A DNA stretch of 64,000 bases, taken from Mixophyes australis (lineage: Eukaryota > Chordata > Amphibia > Anura > Limnodynastidae). Every line of letters starts with the position of its first letter. Positions within the stretch are counted from its first letter, which is position 1. Where the stretch lies: contig JAVHZZ010000002.1 in assembly GCA_036250195.1 (NCBI GenBank), positions 367,166,624 to 367,230,623 on the forward strand, given 5' to 3'. The notes below the pieces were generated by a model that searched no databases, had not been told where the DNA came from, and worked only from the letters and a program-made list of their open reading frames with translations. A program made the position numbers and the translations under genes. Of this stretch, positions 1 through 12,450 are shown one piece after another.

Positions 1-397
1 CAATTGAATACATACATGTGAGCAGTTCAATATTCAGAGCAACTCATTATCACATCTCCAAGATGATAGGAATCGTGGGGTTGTGGGTAAGATAAAACTC
101 TAATAATAATGGATACAAAATACATTTGACTTAAATTGTATCTGTAATTTGAATAACAATGTCTTTTCTAATATGACCATTTATGTATCAGTAAAGCATT
201 TTAAAATGCAGCAGTCCTTATGAATTCTGTAAGATATACATGCATATCATATTTGCTAATTGTCCCCCAAATTTTTTTATGTTATTTTGATTTGACAGAT
301 ACTTGGTGATCTATTTATCAGTGGGATATAACCCCTTTCTCCATCAACAATGAGTGTGTTCAGGATAGAGCATCTCCCAGCACTGTCAGTTTCTATT
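1..397. other. AT-rich unique sequence, no gene seen
   Basis: No open frame of note, no terminal repeats and no recognisable element. It ends where the first SINE begins. Confidence 0.6.
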
Positions 398-719
398 ACA
401 GTGGCTCAGTGGTTAACACTTCCGCCTCGCAGTGCTGGGGTCATGAGTTCAATTCACGACCATGGCCTTATCTGTGTGGAGTTTGTATGTTCTCCCTGTG
501 TTTGCGTAGGTTTCCTCCGGGTGCAACTACAAAAACATACAAGTAGGTTAATTGGCTGCTATCAAAAATTGACCCTAGTCTCTCTCTCTGTCTGTGTGTG
601 TGTGTGTTAGGGAATTTAGACTGTAAGGTCCAATGGCGCAGGGACTGATGTGAGTGAGTTCTCTGTACAGCGCTGCGGAATCAGTAGCGCTCTATAAATA
701 AAGAAATGATGATGATGAT
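398..719 (+). mobile_element. tRNA-derived SINE, copy 1
   Basis: The head carries an RNA polymerase III A box (TGGCTCAGTGG, 402-412) and a B-box-like GAGTTCAATTC (445-455). The body is followed by a 3' tail with CAGCGCTGCGGAATCAG, then TATAAATAAA and a short (GAT)n run. The same layout appears at 39403 (minus), 45541 (minus) and 47293 (plus), which defines a family. The A box matches the tRNA consensus and the B box is about one base off. The open frame across the body (350-610) is not a gene. The first ~10 bases of the head are diverged, so the 5' boundary is approximate. Confidence 0.8.
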
Positions 720-3700
720 ATTAGAACATCTACTGCTCCACAATGCCACAACAGTACTGGCCAAATACTGGAATTGCAGAGTGGTACTTTCAGATCTGAA
801 GCTTGAAGCCTATTTAGGAAGGATTGCAGTGGTACATGTACCCCAGCTCTCGCAGCTGCTGCTCTGGGAGAAAGAAAAAAAAAATACTTTATTTTTTAAT
901 AATTAAGCATTTTTCAATTATTCAACTACTTTTCTTTTCTCTACATTTTTTACTTGCTTTTTAAATTGAAAGTGGAACTGCAAGCCCAAGTCCATTCTTC
1001 CAGTTCCACTGCACATTTGTGAATGCACAGAGGGAACCAGACTGGCTGGTGAAGTGGTATGACTCCTCTTACTGCTACCTTCCAGCATTGCCAGGGAGCT
1101 GAGTATTACTCAGTTGCGCCACCAGACATTTATTGCTAAATTGCAGCAATAAAACATTTTCTATCGCTGCAATAAGCGGCAATAGACAATCTTTCTAATC
1201 GACACAAAGTGTTAAATAGGCTCCTTAATCTGTACTATCTGAGATTTCATGCTGAATGCTGTCAACACCAATATGTAAATGAAGAAACAGATTCGGCGGC
1301 ATACAGTAGCAGCAGAGAGAACATGACTCCCTGTACACTGTTCACCTTGATTCTTAGCAAGTAAATAGCATTATGCACTGCATTGTCTACAGGGACATTG
1401 ACGCGATCACTAAAAAAATGCTATTCTTGTGAATTGGTACTAAAACAAATCTATATTTACCCTACAGGACAAATACCAATCGCTCCCAAATGCCACCTTT
1501 GACAGTAGAATATATGCAGGTTTAATAAAAAGTCTACATGACTCTGAAATATTCCGCTACAGTTAAAATTTGAATGAAAACACAGACTGAGACGGATTCG
1601 TCTGTTACTCCGGCTCTAGAAAGAAAAGAGCTAAAAATAAACTTGCCTAGAATAAATCACTTGTTTATAGGTACATTGCATTCTGTAAACAGAAATAAAT
1701 AAATAGCAGTCTGGCAGCTAACAACTGTCATGTGAATTAATTGCATGTGTTAATGGGCTATGTATTATTCACAAAGAGAGGCAGACCGAAGGTCACTTTT
1801 CAATGAGAACAAAATGTGGAGACAGAATTAGAACCCAAGGACTGTCCTATCACATTTACTAAAACAAACTCATCAAATCAAAACAACTGTAGGTCGTGAT
1901 GTGGTTTTTGTACACTGAAAAATTAATTAGGGATCAACAGACTACTGAAATATCAGAGTGTTATAAATGCTTTATAATAAATATAGCGACATTGCTTTTG
2001 ACAGTCCCGATATGCTTCTCTCTATATATTGCATTAAAATGTCATCCATTCTCCTTAATTCAGGTATTGGAGTGAAAGCATAATGTAACACATCTCCAAA
2101 AAAAGTTTTTCCCTATCCAACAGGACGTTTGAAGTCTCAAGGTCGTGACCTCCACTGTTACGCAGCATATCATTGTATAAAATCATTAAGGAGAAATGTC
2201 ATTAACCTAGACAAACATAGGTAACACATTACCTTATGGTGCAAACATCCAGTTTGCTCCTCTGTAATGTTTAAGTTTGACAATAAAGCAGGGTCAGGGT
2301 AAGAGTAATGGAAGATATATACATTGGCATCAACAGAAATAGCTCCCAAAAGTTAGGAACCAGCTGTATTTTGTAGACATATTGGCTACATGACTTTTGG
2401 GGCTTGTCCAGCCAGGCCACCACTGATCGATAGGCCCCAATATTACAACAGGAGAAAAAAACAAAAAAACATTACAAGTTAGAAGAAGAAAATTATTGTC
2501 TTAACACATTTGGCCTGAGAAAATAGGGAGCGGGCGGTCCAACATAGGCCGAGTACGGTAAGGTCATGATCCTGTAAATGCAGCGGAGGCAGACCGGCAG
2601 AGAGACATATATACGCCACTTCTGAAGCTGATAGATGCTTTTGTCATTGATCGTGCATATATTACAGGATTTTGTGGGCTTATTTTAAAAAAAATAGTGC
2701 AAGTTTCATTTGTATGCTAGGAGTATTATATCAAACTTGTCTTGTGCTTATGACCTGGCTGTGTGTGCGTATGTAGGTGTATGTATGCCAGACGTAAGCC
2801 TGATGTACACCTGGTATATATGCTACAGGTGGAGAGCTGGATGCATCTTGAGATGCCTGCAACTCAGCATGTGGGTGTAAATACACTATTTTTACGGGCA
2901 ACTATTTTGGGCATAGAGTAGGCCCGACATGGGTCTAACTCAGCATCAGACCCTTTAAGTTTATTTAATATATAGAATATCCCTGGCTAAACTTCTTACA
3001 ACTGGAGTCTGCAAGAATTGACTTCAATTGGCCAATAGCAGATAGATTCACTGACTTTACTAATGCCTGCGGACTACACACAATACAAAAAGAGAACACA
3101 AAATAATTTTTTATAAATTAAGTTTTCTTTTGTTCCTCAGTCTACAAAGCGCAACATTGGTGAAATTAATTATAAATTAAATTACTGCATTACTGTTTCA
3201 TGATTTTTATAGATCCTTACTTAACCAGAAGGTCTTTTTCTCAAAATATATGTTTTGTTAGGTGTTATAACATTTTCCTGATAATACAGACACTGATATA
3301 TCATTGTCTCTTTGAGATTTACTTTACTACCGCATGGCCAAAAGACAGGCAAAATTACAAATATAACAAACTTCTCAATATAGAATGTCATAAAATTGCT
3401 AATTGTTAGATGAACACACTTTACCAATTTCACACATGTTCATGAGTGTTGGTACTCGCCAGAGGAATCTGCCACCAGCAAAGTGGAACAAAGAAGAAAG
3501 TCAAATATATAGACTTTTTCCTTCCACGATAGTGTGCTGTTGTGTCCACTGACATGTTTTGGATCTGTGTCAACCTTTCATCTCAAACCATGAATGAGCC
3601 AATATTCAGACCTCCCAAAACAAGTCAATGAACTCAGCATCACACTTATCTATGTGTCACTTAGCGATAGATCCCACCATATGTGCTATTGACGATCGTA

Positions 3701-5002
3701 GGGTATGCACACAGGGAGAATATGAACAAGAAAGCCTGTTTGACTTCTATAGATTGCTTATAATTTTCTTTTAAAACAGCAATTGACTTTTCTCATATTA
3801 TTCCCACACTACCAATATTTGTAGTATAATACAAAACTAAAACAAAATACAATATTATATAAGATACTAGGGCAGGTATTCACATTATTTCTCCTTGTAA
3901 ATAACCTACTGGATTATTCTTCTAATGGCATCTTTATTAACATAAGATAATGAATTATCAGTTAGGATATTATGCATTGTTGGTGATTTTGAACCAAAAA
4001 GTAAAACAAATGCCAGAAAAATTAAAAACGGATTCATCTCTGCCACAAAAAAAATTGGCGAGCAAGATGAAGTTTTTCAGCTTCCCTGGTGCAAACAGCT
4101 GGCCTTCGCTTTACTGCCAATTACCTAGTACCCTGCAGGGCCTATGTTCCAGGCGTAATAATTCATATATTTTTAGACGTCTGCTGATGCTGTGCTGTGG
4201 CCAGAGAATAAATTCAGTCTAAAGCAGCAAGTCTTGTACAGTTCAGCTGATAACCAAAGATATCTCCAGAGTTTGTATTAGGAATATAAAATAGAAATAT
4301 TGCAGCTCTTTAACTGGTAAATTTTGGGTCTTTGCTAACTGAACTCATATAACTAGGGATGCTGAATTGTAAAGCCGAGGGGGTAATTATTTAACAGAGG
4401 TGCAAAGATTCACAACTGCAGTAACTCCTAACACCAAATCATAAATTGTCTTTGATATATGAACGTTTGACTAATGAAAGCAAATGCCAGTTTCGGTGAG
4501 TTCATTTTTGCACATATAACCATTGACCAGACTCCAACAACACAGTGATTATAGGTTCATTTAGAATGGGAGATAACCCATTTTCTGGTGTTTTCACAGG
4601 ACCCCTACCATTAAACTAGGCCCACTGAGATGGCAAAGGTGCTACTCCAGGGTTCCAATTATTTTCATTACCCCAGTACCTGCAGCCCAGGGGTGGCGGG
4701 AAGACCCCAGAACTTTTAACGCAGTGCTGATTGTCTTTTCAAGGGGAGGTCTGTTCATTTTATTTTGAGCCTCCACATAGAGGACCTGCAGAGCAGATTG
4801 GGTTTGGTTCCCACTATGATAGGGGGACCCCAAACTGTGGGTTCCTCTGTTACAGTGTGATCCAGCATGTACTGTTTATCCTGGTGCTGGTCCTGGTGCA
4901 GGGAGAATCCCTACACATTGCTCGGATTTAGTGGAAAACAACTCAGGCTGTATACTGCTAGTGCTTAATTTTAAGAATGAAAGAAACAGTACAGTTTATA
5001 TG
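720..5002. other. Long unique non-coding stretch
   Basis: No gene is supported. The DNA is AT-rich and the open frames here are short and isolated. Around 1640-1800 the composition is dense in homeodomain-like AATTA cores and TGTTTATA, which is suggestive of a regulatory element but unproven. Around 4600-4925 a moderately GC-rich block looks like an old unclassified repeat. I could not find terminal repeats for it. Confidence 0.5.
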
Positions 5003-5010
5003 CAGTATAT

Positions 5011-5290
5011 CATACTAGCCAACTCTCCCGGAATGTCCGGTAGAGTCCCGAAATTCGGGAAGGTCTCCCGGGCTCCTGGGAGAGCAGGCAAATATCCTGC
5101 ATATGGCAACATGCTCCTCAAAATGACGCGATTTGTGGTGAATTGCGTCATTATGGCCAGGCCCCGCGAGAAACCCGGCATTTTGGAGCCAAAATTATGC
5201 AAATTACCGCTCCCCGCCCCTCCCGCCCTCCAACCACGCCCCCCTGCCTGGGATCTCCTGGAATTAGCTTGCCAAAGGTTGGCAAGTATG
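5011..5290 (+). mobile_element. hAT-type miniature element, CATACTTGCC family, copy 1
   Basis: The ends are inverted repeats: left CATACTAGCCAACTCTCCC, right GGTTGGCAAGTATG. A perfect 8-bp target-site duplication CAGTATAT lies at 5003-5010 and 5291-5298, the size made by hAT transposases. The interior has GGGAGACTCCCG-like palindromes and a CpG-rich right half. There is no coding capacity of its own, so it must be moved in trans. Related copies lie at 8964, 14621, 19933 and 20091. Confidence 0.88.
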
Positions 5291-5298
5291 CAGTATAT

Positions 5299-7322
5299 AT
5301 AGGCAATGTGACATTACAATTGTAGAGTGGAATTGCCATTCTGCTGAATGACAAAGCAAAAGTGTATCTCAAATACTGTACCACTGGAACTTTGCACATC
5401 TGTGAAATAACACATTCCACTGTGAATTTCTGTTTCGCTCCAATTTTGCTCATTTCTAAAAACAAGCCTTGAGCTTCCAATCAGACAAAGCCAGAGGGCT
5501 AAAACATTTAGGATATAAACTAGGGCCACTTAGTTTACACATAATGCTGACTCAGAGAGAATAAAACTGATCTTCTTTTGCTATGAACACGTTATGCAAA
5601 GCCTGTTGTAGAAAAAATCCTCTCCTTCCTCTTGGTTTGCCCGGGAGCGTGCTCAAGAAAGAGGTGACATGAAGCAGGGAGATGGCAGAGGCTGTGCTTA
5701 GCATACTGGCCAGGCTGTTAAGTATGATAGCCAGGTCCATTAGCATGCTTATCAGGCTGATAAGCATGCTAATCGGCAGAACCAAGGAGCATCTCCCAGG
5801 CGAACAAGAGAAGGAGGAGGAAAGTACAGGTTATTCAAAGTCTTTATTAAACAATAGCATCTCCTAGGTGAAACTGTCCCTATTTGCAAAGGATATGCTC
5901 TGTGGCTCGGACAATTTGCAATCATTCTGGTTATTTAACATTTAAAAATGAATCCCTTGGTTTATAATGGGGTAAACTGGGAGATACTGAAATGGATGGA
6001 CCTTACAAAGTAACCCTATGTGCAGTCATGAAGAGATCTATGTGCAATAGAAGATAAATTTAGATCAACAAGGTGACCAGCAGGACTTTAATCACATATG
6101 TGGCACCTTAAATGATCTTGTAATTTGTTTAAAACAAATTAATATTAAGAATAAGAGTTTATGATGGTGTAGTAATGAAAAAAAAAAATTAATCAGCTCA
6201 TAATTAAACTTTGAAGTGACACTTTAAATATTTCCCTAGAGAAACATCCCCATTGGAAACAGTGCAATTTATTCCATCACAAATTGTACAATTACATTTT
6301 CAGGCATGTATTTATAGAGTTACGAACTTGTAAAATGTAATTAATGATTTTTGATTCTTATTTAGTACAGTGTTACGCAGCTTATGAAGCGTAATAATAA
6401 TCTAGTATCTGCCTAGCAGAGCTTCACTTGTGTAATAACAGAAAACAGGTGTGCGAAAAAAGTGGTGTTCAGCCTAATTACAGAATGTACTGCGGTGTCT
6501 TATTTTTCTCAGCTTGCGTTCACACAGTAGAAAATAGATCCACTGTTGTGTGTGTGTATGCAAACGTGTCTTTTATTGAAAATTGCCAGAAAATGATAGT
6601 GAGATCAAATAAAAAAAAGAGAGACGTAAATGAGGATGTGCAAAGCTCCACCAATATATTTAGTTTCTGCATTGTAGCCACGAGCCTTTAATCCGTATTT
6701 TAAAAACAAAACTGATTCTGCTGTAAAGCTTTGAGAAGAGGCAGTGACATTCTGTGCCAATCGAGTTTCATGGATTAAGGGAACGTTTTGCAGAGGTGCA
6801 AAGTTCCAGAGGTAAAATCTTCACGTTTGTTGTTTCATTCTGCGGAATGTTATATCCCATTGTATTTCTAATTTCACATTTGTCTATGAAAAGTGAGGCA
6901 CATAAAGTTGATCGGCCTTAAACTATTCTGCATGTTCAGGAGTCAAGCACTTACCTATTAAGGGTTAAGTTGTTGTATCTCTTCAACCAATAGAATCCTG
7001 TGGGAATGGTTGGGCTATGTGTCCATATATATGCTCTCACAAAGGATGCTGGATCTCAGAAATCCACTCCCACCCTCCCTACATGTGTGTTGCTATGTTA
7101 ACCATTCATTTCATTGATCCAGTTACAGAGGTGGCACAGTTAGGTGAGAGAGCTATAGCAGTCGGCGGTTAATGTATATGGTGCTGTTGCTGATTGGCCG
7201 AATGTCACTGCCCCCTTTGAAGCACCCTGGCTCTTGGTTACCTTGTGCGGGGACCCTTTGACCTGCATTATATGGCACTTCATCGTGAGCCCAGAGGGGG
7301 AGTATTCACAATTATGCCAGAT
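5299..7322. other. Unique non-coding stretch
   Basis: No gene is supported. It holds the 35-bp palindrome at 5739-5773. The rest is AT-rich, with no repeats I could delimit. Confidence 0.5.
5739..5773. repeat. 35-bp perfect palindrome
   Basis: Two 17-bp arms (left ATTAGCATGCTTATCAG, right its exact reverse complement) are separated by a single G at 5756. Degenerate relatives of the arm (AGCATACTGGCCAG, AAGTATGATAGCCAG) lie just upstream at 5699-5735, so the palindrome may come from short tandem units that inverted. Confidence 0.9.
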
Positions 7323-7749
7323 TAAAGCTGGGTACACACTACACAGTTTTCATCCAATAATCGGCTAAATCAGCCGACATACGACCGCTCGTTCAAAAGT
7401 CGGGTCAGTGTGTGCAGTGACACGATGGTCGAAAGTCTGCCCAAATGGACGTTTGTCGCCTCATTTGGTTGGTCGTACCGTTTAATATTTTCGTTTCAAT
7501 CTCGTTTCCGTTGTGTAGTGTGTATAAACTTCCGACCGATCCACAACAGTGAGCACGAAATTACAGTCATTGCTCACGACAACATGGCTGTAAAAAGTCG
7601 CTAAAGGGACGTCCGCTCTTCCCTTTATCGTCCTAAACAAGGCTAGTGTGTATGCAGTCCATGGACAGAGCGATCGGAACATCGATCACATGTAAAATCG
7701 ATCGGCATAAATAGTTGGTGAAAAATTCTGTAGTGTGTACCCTGCTTTA
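7323..7749. mobile_element. Non-autonomous DNA transposon with TACACACTACA ends
   Basis: The terminal inverted repeat is about 21 bp: left TAAAGCTGGGTACACACTAC, right the complement with one mismatch. The interior is rich in CGATCGGC and CGACCG motifs. The left flank reads ATTAAAG and the right GCTTTAG, compatible with insertion at TTAA or TA, but the target duplication cannot be fixed. There is no intact transposase. Superfamily is uncertain: piggyBac-like or the frog T2-like group are both possible. Confidence 0.75.
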
Positions 7750-8789
7750 GCAATCGTAAGAGATTATGTCCTGGTGCTAGTAGTAGTGCCTGTGGCTGCA
7801 CAATGTTTGGTTTAGCTATTAGTTGTTAGCTAACTCGCAAGAACTCTCACAGCCACCAAGTTTATAAATAATCATTAATAAACTGTGACCAAATTTAGCA
7901 AAACTAGAAGTTGTCGGTCTCTTTTATTCCATTAGAGGTTAAGAGATTTAACGATGTCTGTTGAGAGGTTTTGTGCATGGAAGAAGTGAATCTGCAATAT
8001 GAAGTTTATGTATAGAGCTCGGATTTTGATTGTCAATTCATTCTGATGTGTGCTATAGTTGGAGCAGGACTGGCAACAGTTAAGGTCAATTTCCTTTGGC
8101 AAAACATGGGAAATGTTGCAACCAAATGCGAAATGAGGCTAGTATTCCATAGAACAGTTTTGAAAATATTGCTTTTCTCTACTCTACTGCTGTGAACAAA
8201 TAACTGTTATAATGGGATCCCTATGGACAGTTATACCTCACCATTGTTAACTCTCATTACCTGGTGTTGACATATCCATAGCATTTTAAAAAATGAGATA
8301 AGGAAAAATCAGATATATGGTTTTTACTATTATCTAAAGACCGGCTTCTGCTAAGGTTTTATCAGAAATAGCTGAAAAAATAATCTCACCAGCTTTGAAC
8401 AATAATTGTGATTTACTACAGGGAGAAGAGAAAGTTTACTAAATAAAGTCATAATTATAAAAATTTAGAACCAGTTCCTCTTATATTATTTTATCATTAT
8501 AAGCAAAATAATTGCGCACCTGACACATTTTATGGGTGTGTTTCTTTATTAATGTCATGCAAATCTGCTCCCTAGGCAGTTTTAGGCAGTGTAGCCCAGA
8601 AATCTCTGTCTGCATTCTAGAGAAGATTTTTTTTGTTCTTTATAAACCTGATTTATGGGTAAATATATTGTAAATTGTTCTCATCTTTATGTTAAAGTGT
8701 ATTTTGTTTGCTAATCTATGGTTATAAATCATGTTTTAAGGATTTCCCCCTGAGTGGGATAATTATTGATCCAGCCAACTAGATTAATC
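7750..8789. other. Unique non-coding stretch
   Basis: AT-rich sequence with no gene, terminal repeats or tandem array that I can support. Confidence 0.5.
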
Positions 8790-8797
8790 CCCTATGT

Positions 8798-8946
8798 CAG
8801 GGGTAGGCAACCTGCGGCTCTCCAGGTGTTTGTGAAACTACAAATCCCAGCATGCCTTGCCACCTATCTGCTGGTTATCTACTGGCAAAGCATGCTGGGA
8901 CTTGTAGTTTCACATCACCTGGAGAGCCGCAGGTTGCCTACCCCTG
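8798..8946. mobile_element. hAT-type fold-back element with perfect TSD
   Basis: Almost the whole 149-bp element is an inverted repeat. The ~62-bp arms begin CAGGGGTAGGCAACCTGCGG and differ at only a few positions. The 8-bp target duplication CCCTATGT is perfect at 8790-8797 and 8947-8954. CAGGGGT ends with an 8-bp duplication are standard hAT features. Intact flanks suggest a fairly recent insertion. The short open frame spanning it is not a gene. Confidence 0.92.
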
Positions 8947-8963
8947 CCCTATGTCAATAATTA

Positions 8964-9515
8964 CATACTTGCCAACTCTCCCTGAATGTCAGGGAGACTC
9001 CCTGAAATAGGGGTGATCTCCCTCACTCCCTGAAGAGTCTGGCATTCTCCCTGATGCTGAGCCAGTACAAGACATGGTTGGCTTCACCATCTGTGGCATG
9101 ATGACGCAGTTCAGAAATTGTGTCCTATGTCCATGTATTGATGCCTATGGAGGTGGCCATTTCCATGGAGACCAAGATTTAATCAAAGACTGACAGGTAA
9201 GACAATATGACTTCAGTAATGGAGACAGAAATGTAAAAGACACTTCAGTCTCTAGAGATTCATTAGCTGTTTTTCTTTAACGCATAGTTGCCCTGCTCTC
9301 CTGGAATGCTGGGAGACTCCCGCATTTCTGGGAGACCTCCCAAGCTCCCGGGAGAGCAGGGTAACCTCCTGGTTCTCGTCCCTGCAATAGATAAGTTGGG
9401 GGCTTAATGATGCAAATATCGTGTCATTAATGATGCAATTCGTCAAGCCCCGCCCCCGCACACCCACCTCCCCTGGGATCTCCCTGAAGCCAACGAGGAA
9501 AAGTTGGCAAGTATG
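8964..9515 (+). mobile_element. Composite CATACTTGCC-family element (two heads, one tail)
   Basis: The left end CATACTTGCCAACTCTCC (8964) and right end AAGTTGGCAAGTATG (to 9515) are flanked by the 8-bp duplication AATAATTA at 8956-8963 and 9516-9523, so the 552 bp behaved as one insertion. Inside, a second left end (CATAGTTGCCCTGCTCTCC) starts at 9283, but there is only one right end. The segment at 9130-9282 is not shared with the other copies that I can see. A fused tandem pair that lost the first tail, or a nested insertion followed by deletion, would explain it. Confidence 0.8.
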
Positions 9516-9553
9516 AATAATTATGGAAACAGGACAGAAGCTGAGAAGCCCTA

Positions 9554-9752
9554 GGGGTAACTGTATCAAGCTGTGAGTTTCTGGCGGGTTTAAAAATGTG
9601 GAGATGTTGCCTATAGCAACCAATCAGATTCTAGCTATCATTTATTTTTAGTACATTCTACAAACTGATAGCTGGAATCTGATTGGTTGCTATAGGCAAC
9701 ATCTCCGCTTTTCAAACCCGCCGGAAACTCACAGCTTGATACATTTACCCCC
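9554..9752. mobile_element. Palindromic miniature element with CCAAT arms, copy 1
   Basis: This is a ~199-bp near-perfect fold-back. Each arm runs from GGGGTAACTGTATCAAGC through GGCGGGTTT and AGATGTTGCCTATAGCAACC. The arms carry CCAATCAGA at 9620-9628 and its complement at 9679-9687. The loop holds a TTTATTTTTAGTACATTC core. Relatives lie at 26239, 55341 and 56784. I could not assign a target duplication, so the superfamily is open. Confidence 0.85.
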
Positions 9753-11799
9753 TGGTGTAGCATCATTGACAAGATTTGAAAAAAAATTCCAAGCACCCGT
9801 TGCTGCTGGTTAAGTAAATCTATTCATGTTGCATTCAGTGCCCTGAAGGTAAACATAACAATGATAGATATGTCTTGCAAAGTAGGTAATATAAGGCTGC
9901 ATATACAAAGAGCAACATTTCTATAAATACCAAAAAATACCGTTAACAAAGAGAAGAGGGGAAGAGCAGGCATAGTTATAAGGCAAACGTATGACAAGTA
10001 ATGATAACATGAGAAAGTCTGCAAAGATGTGAGTGTTTAGTGTGTGGTCTAGTAGTTGACTTGAAAGTTACCTTAATGCATTATTTAAAAGTTGTATTTG
10101 AGCTGCGCTTTTTTAAAAAAATCTTATTTGAAGAATGTGAATGTATACAATGTTTTTAGTGTAGTTGTCATCGTTAGTGTGGGTAGAGGTTTGCTAGGCT
10201 GAAGAATGTGACATACAGTTGTCTTTGTGAGAAGCAAGGGCATTGAATATCATTGCCAGCAACTTTAAGGTAAATGACTGACCTTGTGTTTTGTGTATTG
10301 TCATACGGATCATTCAAAAGAAACTTATAGTCGTGTGAATTAGATGTAGAGATCCGTGGAATAAACAGTATGCACAATGTTTCTCCACGTGTCTGGACTC
10401 CTAGAATTGTGCATTGTTTGTAAACATGTGCTGTTGCAAAACAATGGGCGTATGAGAAATTTTTTAAGAACATAACACTTGCTCCTTCATTTAGGCGGAG
10501 AACATGGGGTAACAAACCAGGAGGGCTTAGTTAAATGTATTGTATTGCTGTTTAGTCATATCTGTATTTTTATAAGCACACACTATGAAGTTTCTGTTCA
10601 ACCTCTTTGTTCTTTTAAATACTGCGCAGATAATAAAGGGCACGATAAGAATATTTAAATTGATTGTTGTCATTTTCATTGTAAAGGAAGGTTCTCAAGA
10701 ATAAAATTAATAATGAAATAAACAGAAAAGCTAGGACATTTCTCATTATTTTCTAATCGAGATAGAGAAGGAATGTCTTAAATGTATGATTAATTAGACA
10801 CACTTCTTTAGATTATTGGTGGACACTGTCATTTAGGTTTGTTGGATAAAAATAAAATAAATAATCACAGGTGTATATACACATCAAAAGGTCACACACT
10901 CAATCATACATTCTAAGCAGCATAAATAAAGCTGCCAAACAACAAATTTTTTACAATAAGAATGACAAGGTCCTCATAACCTCGCTCTGCATTATTTATA
11001 AAAAAAACAGTATGCACAACTCGGACATCATTTTCCTAAATGGATTCTTCAAGTGTATGCCTCATGCATGAGACACATGGATAACAACAACCAATCTTCT
11101 ATTGTGTACATAATCAGCTCTTCATAAGTTCATAATGACCTATCCGCAATGCGACACGAGTTTGACCTGTATATTCCTTAGATACAGTACAGGTGCTAGA
11201 ATATGAAGTATCCTCTCTAATAACAGCAAAGTGTCTTTATCTATTTAAGATAAGCTGTTTGGGCATGGACATGCTGTACCAATCTCCTGTTTTCTACAAC
11301 CCTGTCAACCCCTTTCAGCTCGGTAGCAATTATTTGAAACATATATTTAATTTGCATATTTGCAAATGGAAAATGTAAACACAGAAGATTAGGTATGTTA
11401 ATTATTTCAATGCTGTCATGTAATCTTCTATACAATATAGTAGTTTTCATGTGATAAGTTTCAGGATGTGTCACAGTACTTCCCAAAATTGCCAACCACT
11501 AATAAATTTATTAAATGGCAGTAGAAAATTTAATTGTTCAGCAACAACTGCTGGTTGTCAGTATTTTTTTTTTCCCAATTGTCAGAAAAAGTTGTTATTC
11601 CTATTTAGGTTGGAACTTATGCCATATATTGGTATTAAGCTGGCCAGATCACCAACCATCTGGCTTTAATTTGATTTGTTTTTCCAGTTGAAAATGGTGC
11701 ACTTGCAGCCCTCCCCATCTTTCTCTTGGAGAAGCTCAGCATAATCAGCAGGAGGCATCACTGTAGTATAGATCTTATGTGACAATTCATTTGCTGGGC
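9753..11799. other. Unique AT-rich stretch
   Basis: No gene. The minus-strand frame of 113 codons at 10174-10515 has no recognisable domain and no support. No repeats delimited. Confidence 0.5.
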
Positions 11800-12190
11800 A
11801 CTATTTTGGAGGCAAATTATGTCCAGCTAGCTAATATTAATGAACAAAACCTGAGCACCGAATGTTATTGGCAAAATATCATTACCTGACAAAACCTTGG
11901 CATTATTGCCTGGCAAAAATGCTGTTATTTTTGCCATTAGGTACCTGGGCATTATTACTGGCGAGAGCTGGGCATAACTACTGGCAAGATTTGAATAGTG
12001 TTACTGGCATGATGCTGGGCATTATTTCTAGACAAATTTAAAAGGGAAAATAACACTGGGACGGACATTATTACTGGCAAATTGCATATTGCTAGTCATT
12101 ATTACTACGGGCTCATTACGTCCTCATTGGCATTATTACTGAGACAATTACTTCTTGCTGGGCATAATTACTAACAACTTACATCTAGCC
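11800..12190 (+). repeat. Degenerate tandem repeat (GGGCATTATTACTGGCA)
   Basis: The words CTGGGCATTATTACTGGCA and close variants recur about ten times with irregular 25-50 bp spacing, including 11948-12020 and 12068-12140. The units are diverged, so this is an old array. Confidence 0.6.
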
Positions 12191-12431
12191 GGGCCTTGAA
12201 ACTATCATTAAAATTTGGATTAAAGGTGCTTTGTACTGCTAAATAATGGAATGGAGGGTGCTTTAGAAATAATGTTTATGAATAAAGTAATAACTCATAA
12301 ATTCTAGGGATACTGCGTTCCACAGTCTGATACTACTTTTAATTGTATGAGTTGAAATTCATATTAATAGTGCTTATCTAGAAATAAATAACCCATATCT
12401 GCTATCTGAGGGTCCTTTTAGGAGTCCTTCA

Positions 12432-12450
12432 CCCCCCCCCCCCCCCCCCC
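12432..12450. repeat. Homopolymer C19
   Basis: A run of 19 C on the plus strand, prone to slippage and to sequencing error. Confidence 0.95.

Noticed and set aside
350..610. Small protein sharing IHDHGLICVEFVCSPCVC with other frames
   Set aside because: The shared peptide arises because frames cross the body of the SINE family. It is found in sense and antisense copies and has no gene context.
4931..5302. 123-codon frame as a gene
   Set aside because: Most of it is the hAT-type miniature element at 5011-5290.
5682..5867. Leucine/isoleucine/methionine repeat peptide (LLSMIARSISMLIRLISMLI)
   Set aside because: The periodicity follows from the DNA palindrome and short tandem half-sites, not from protein selection. 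The frame is only 61 codons.
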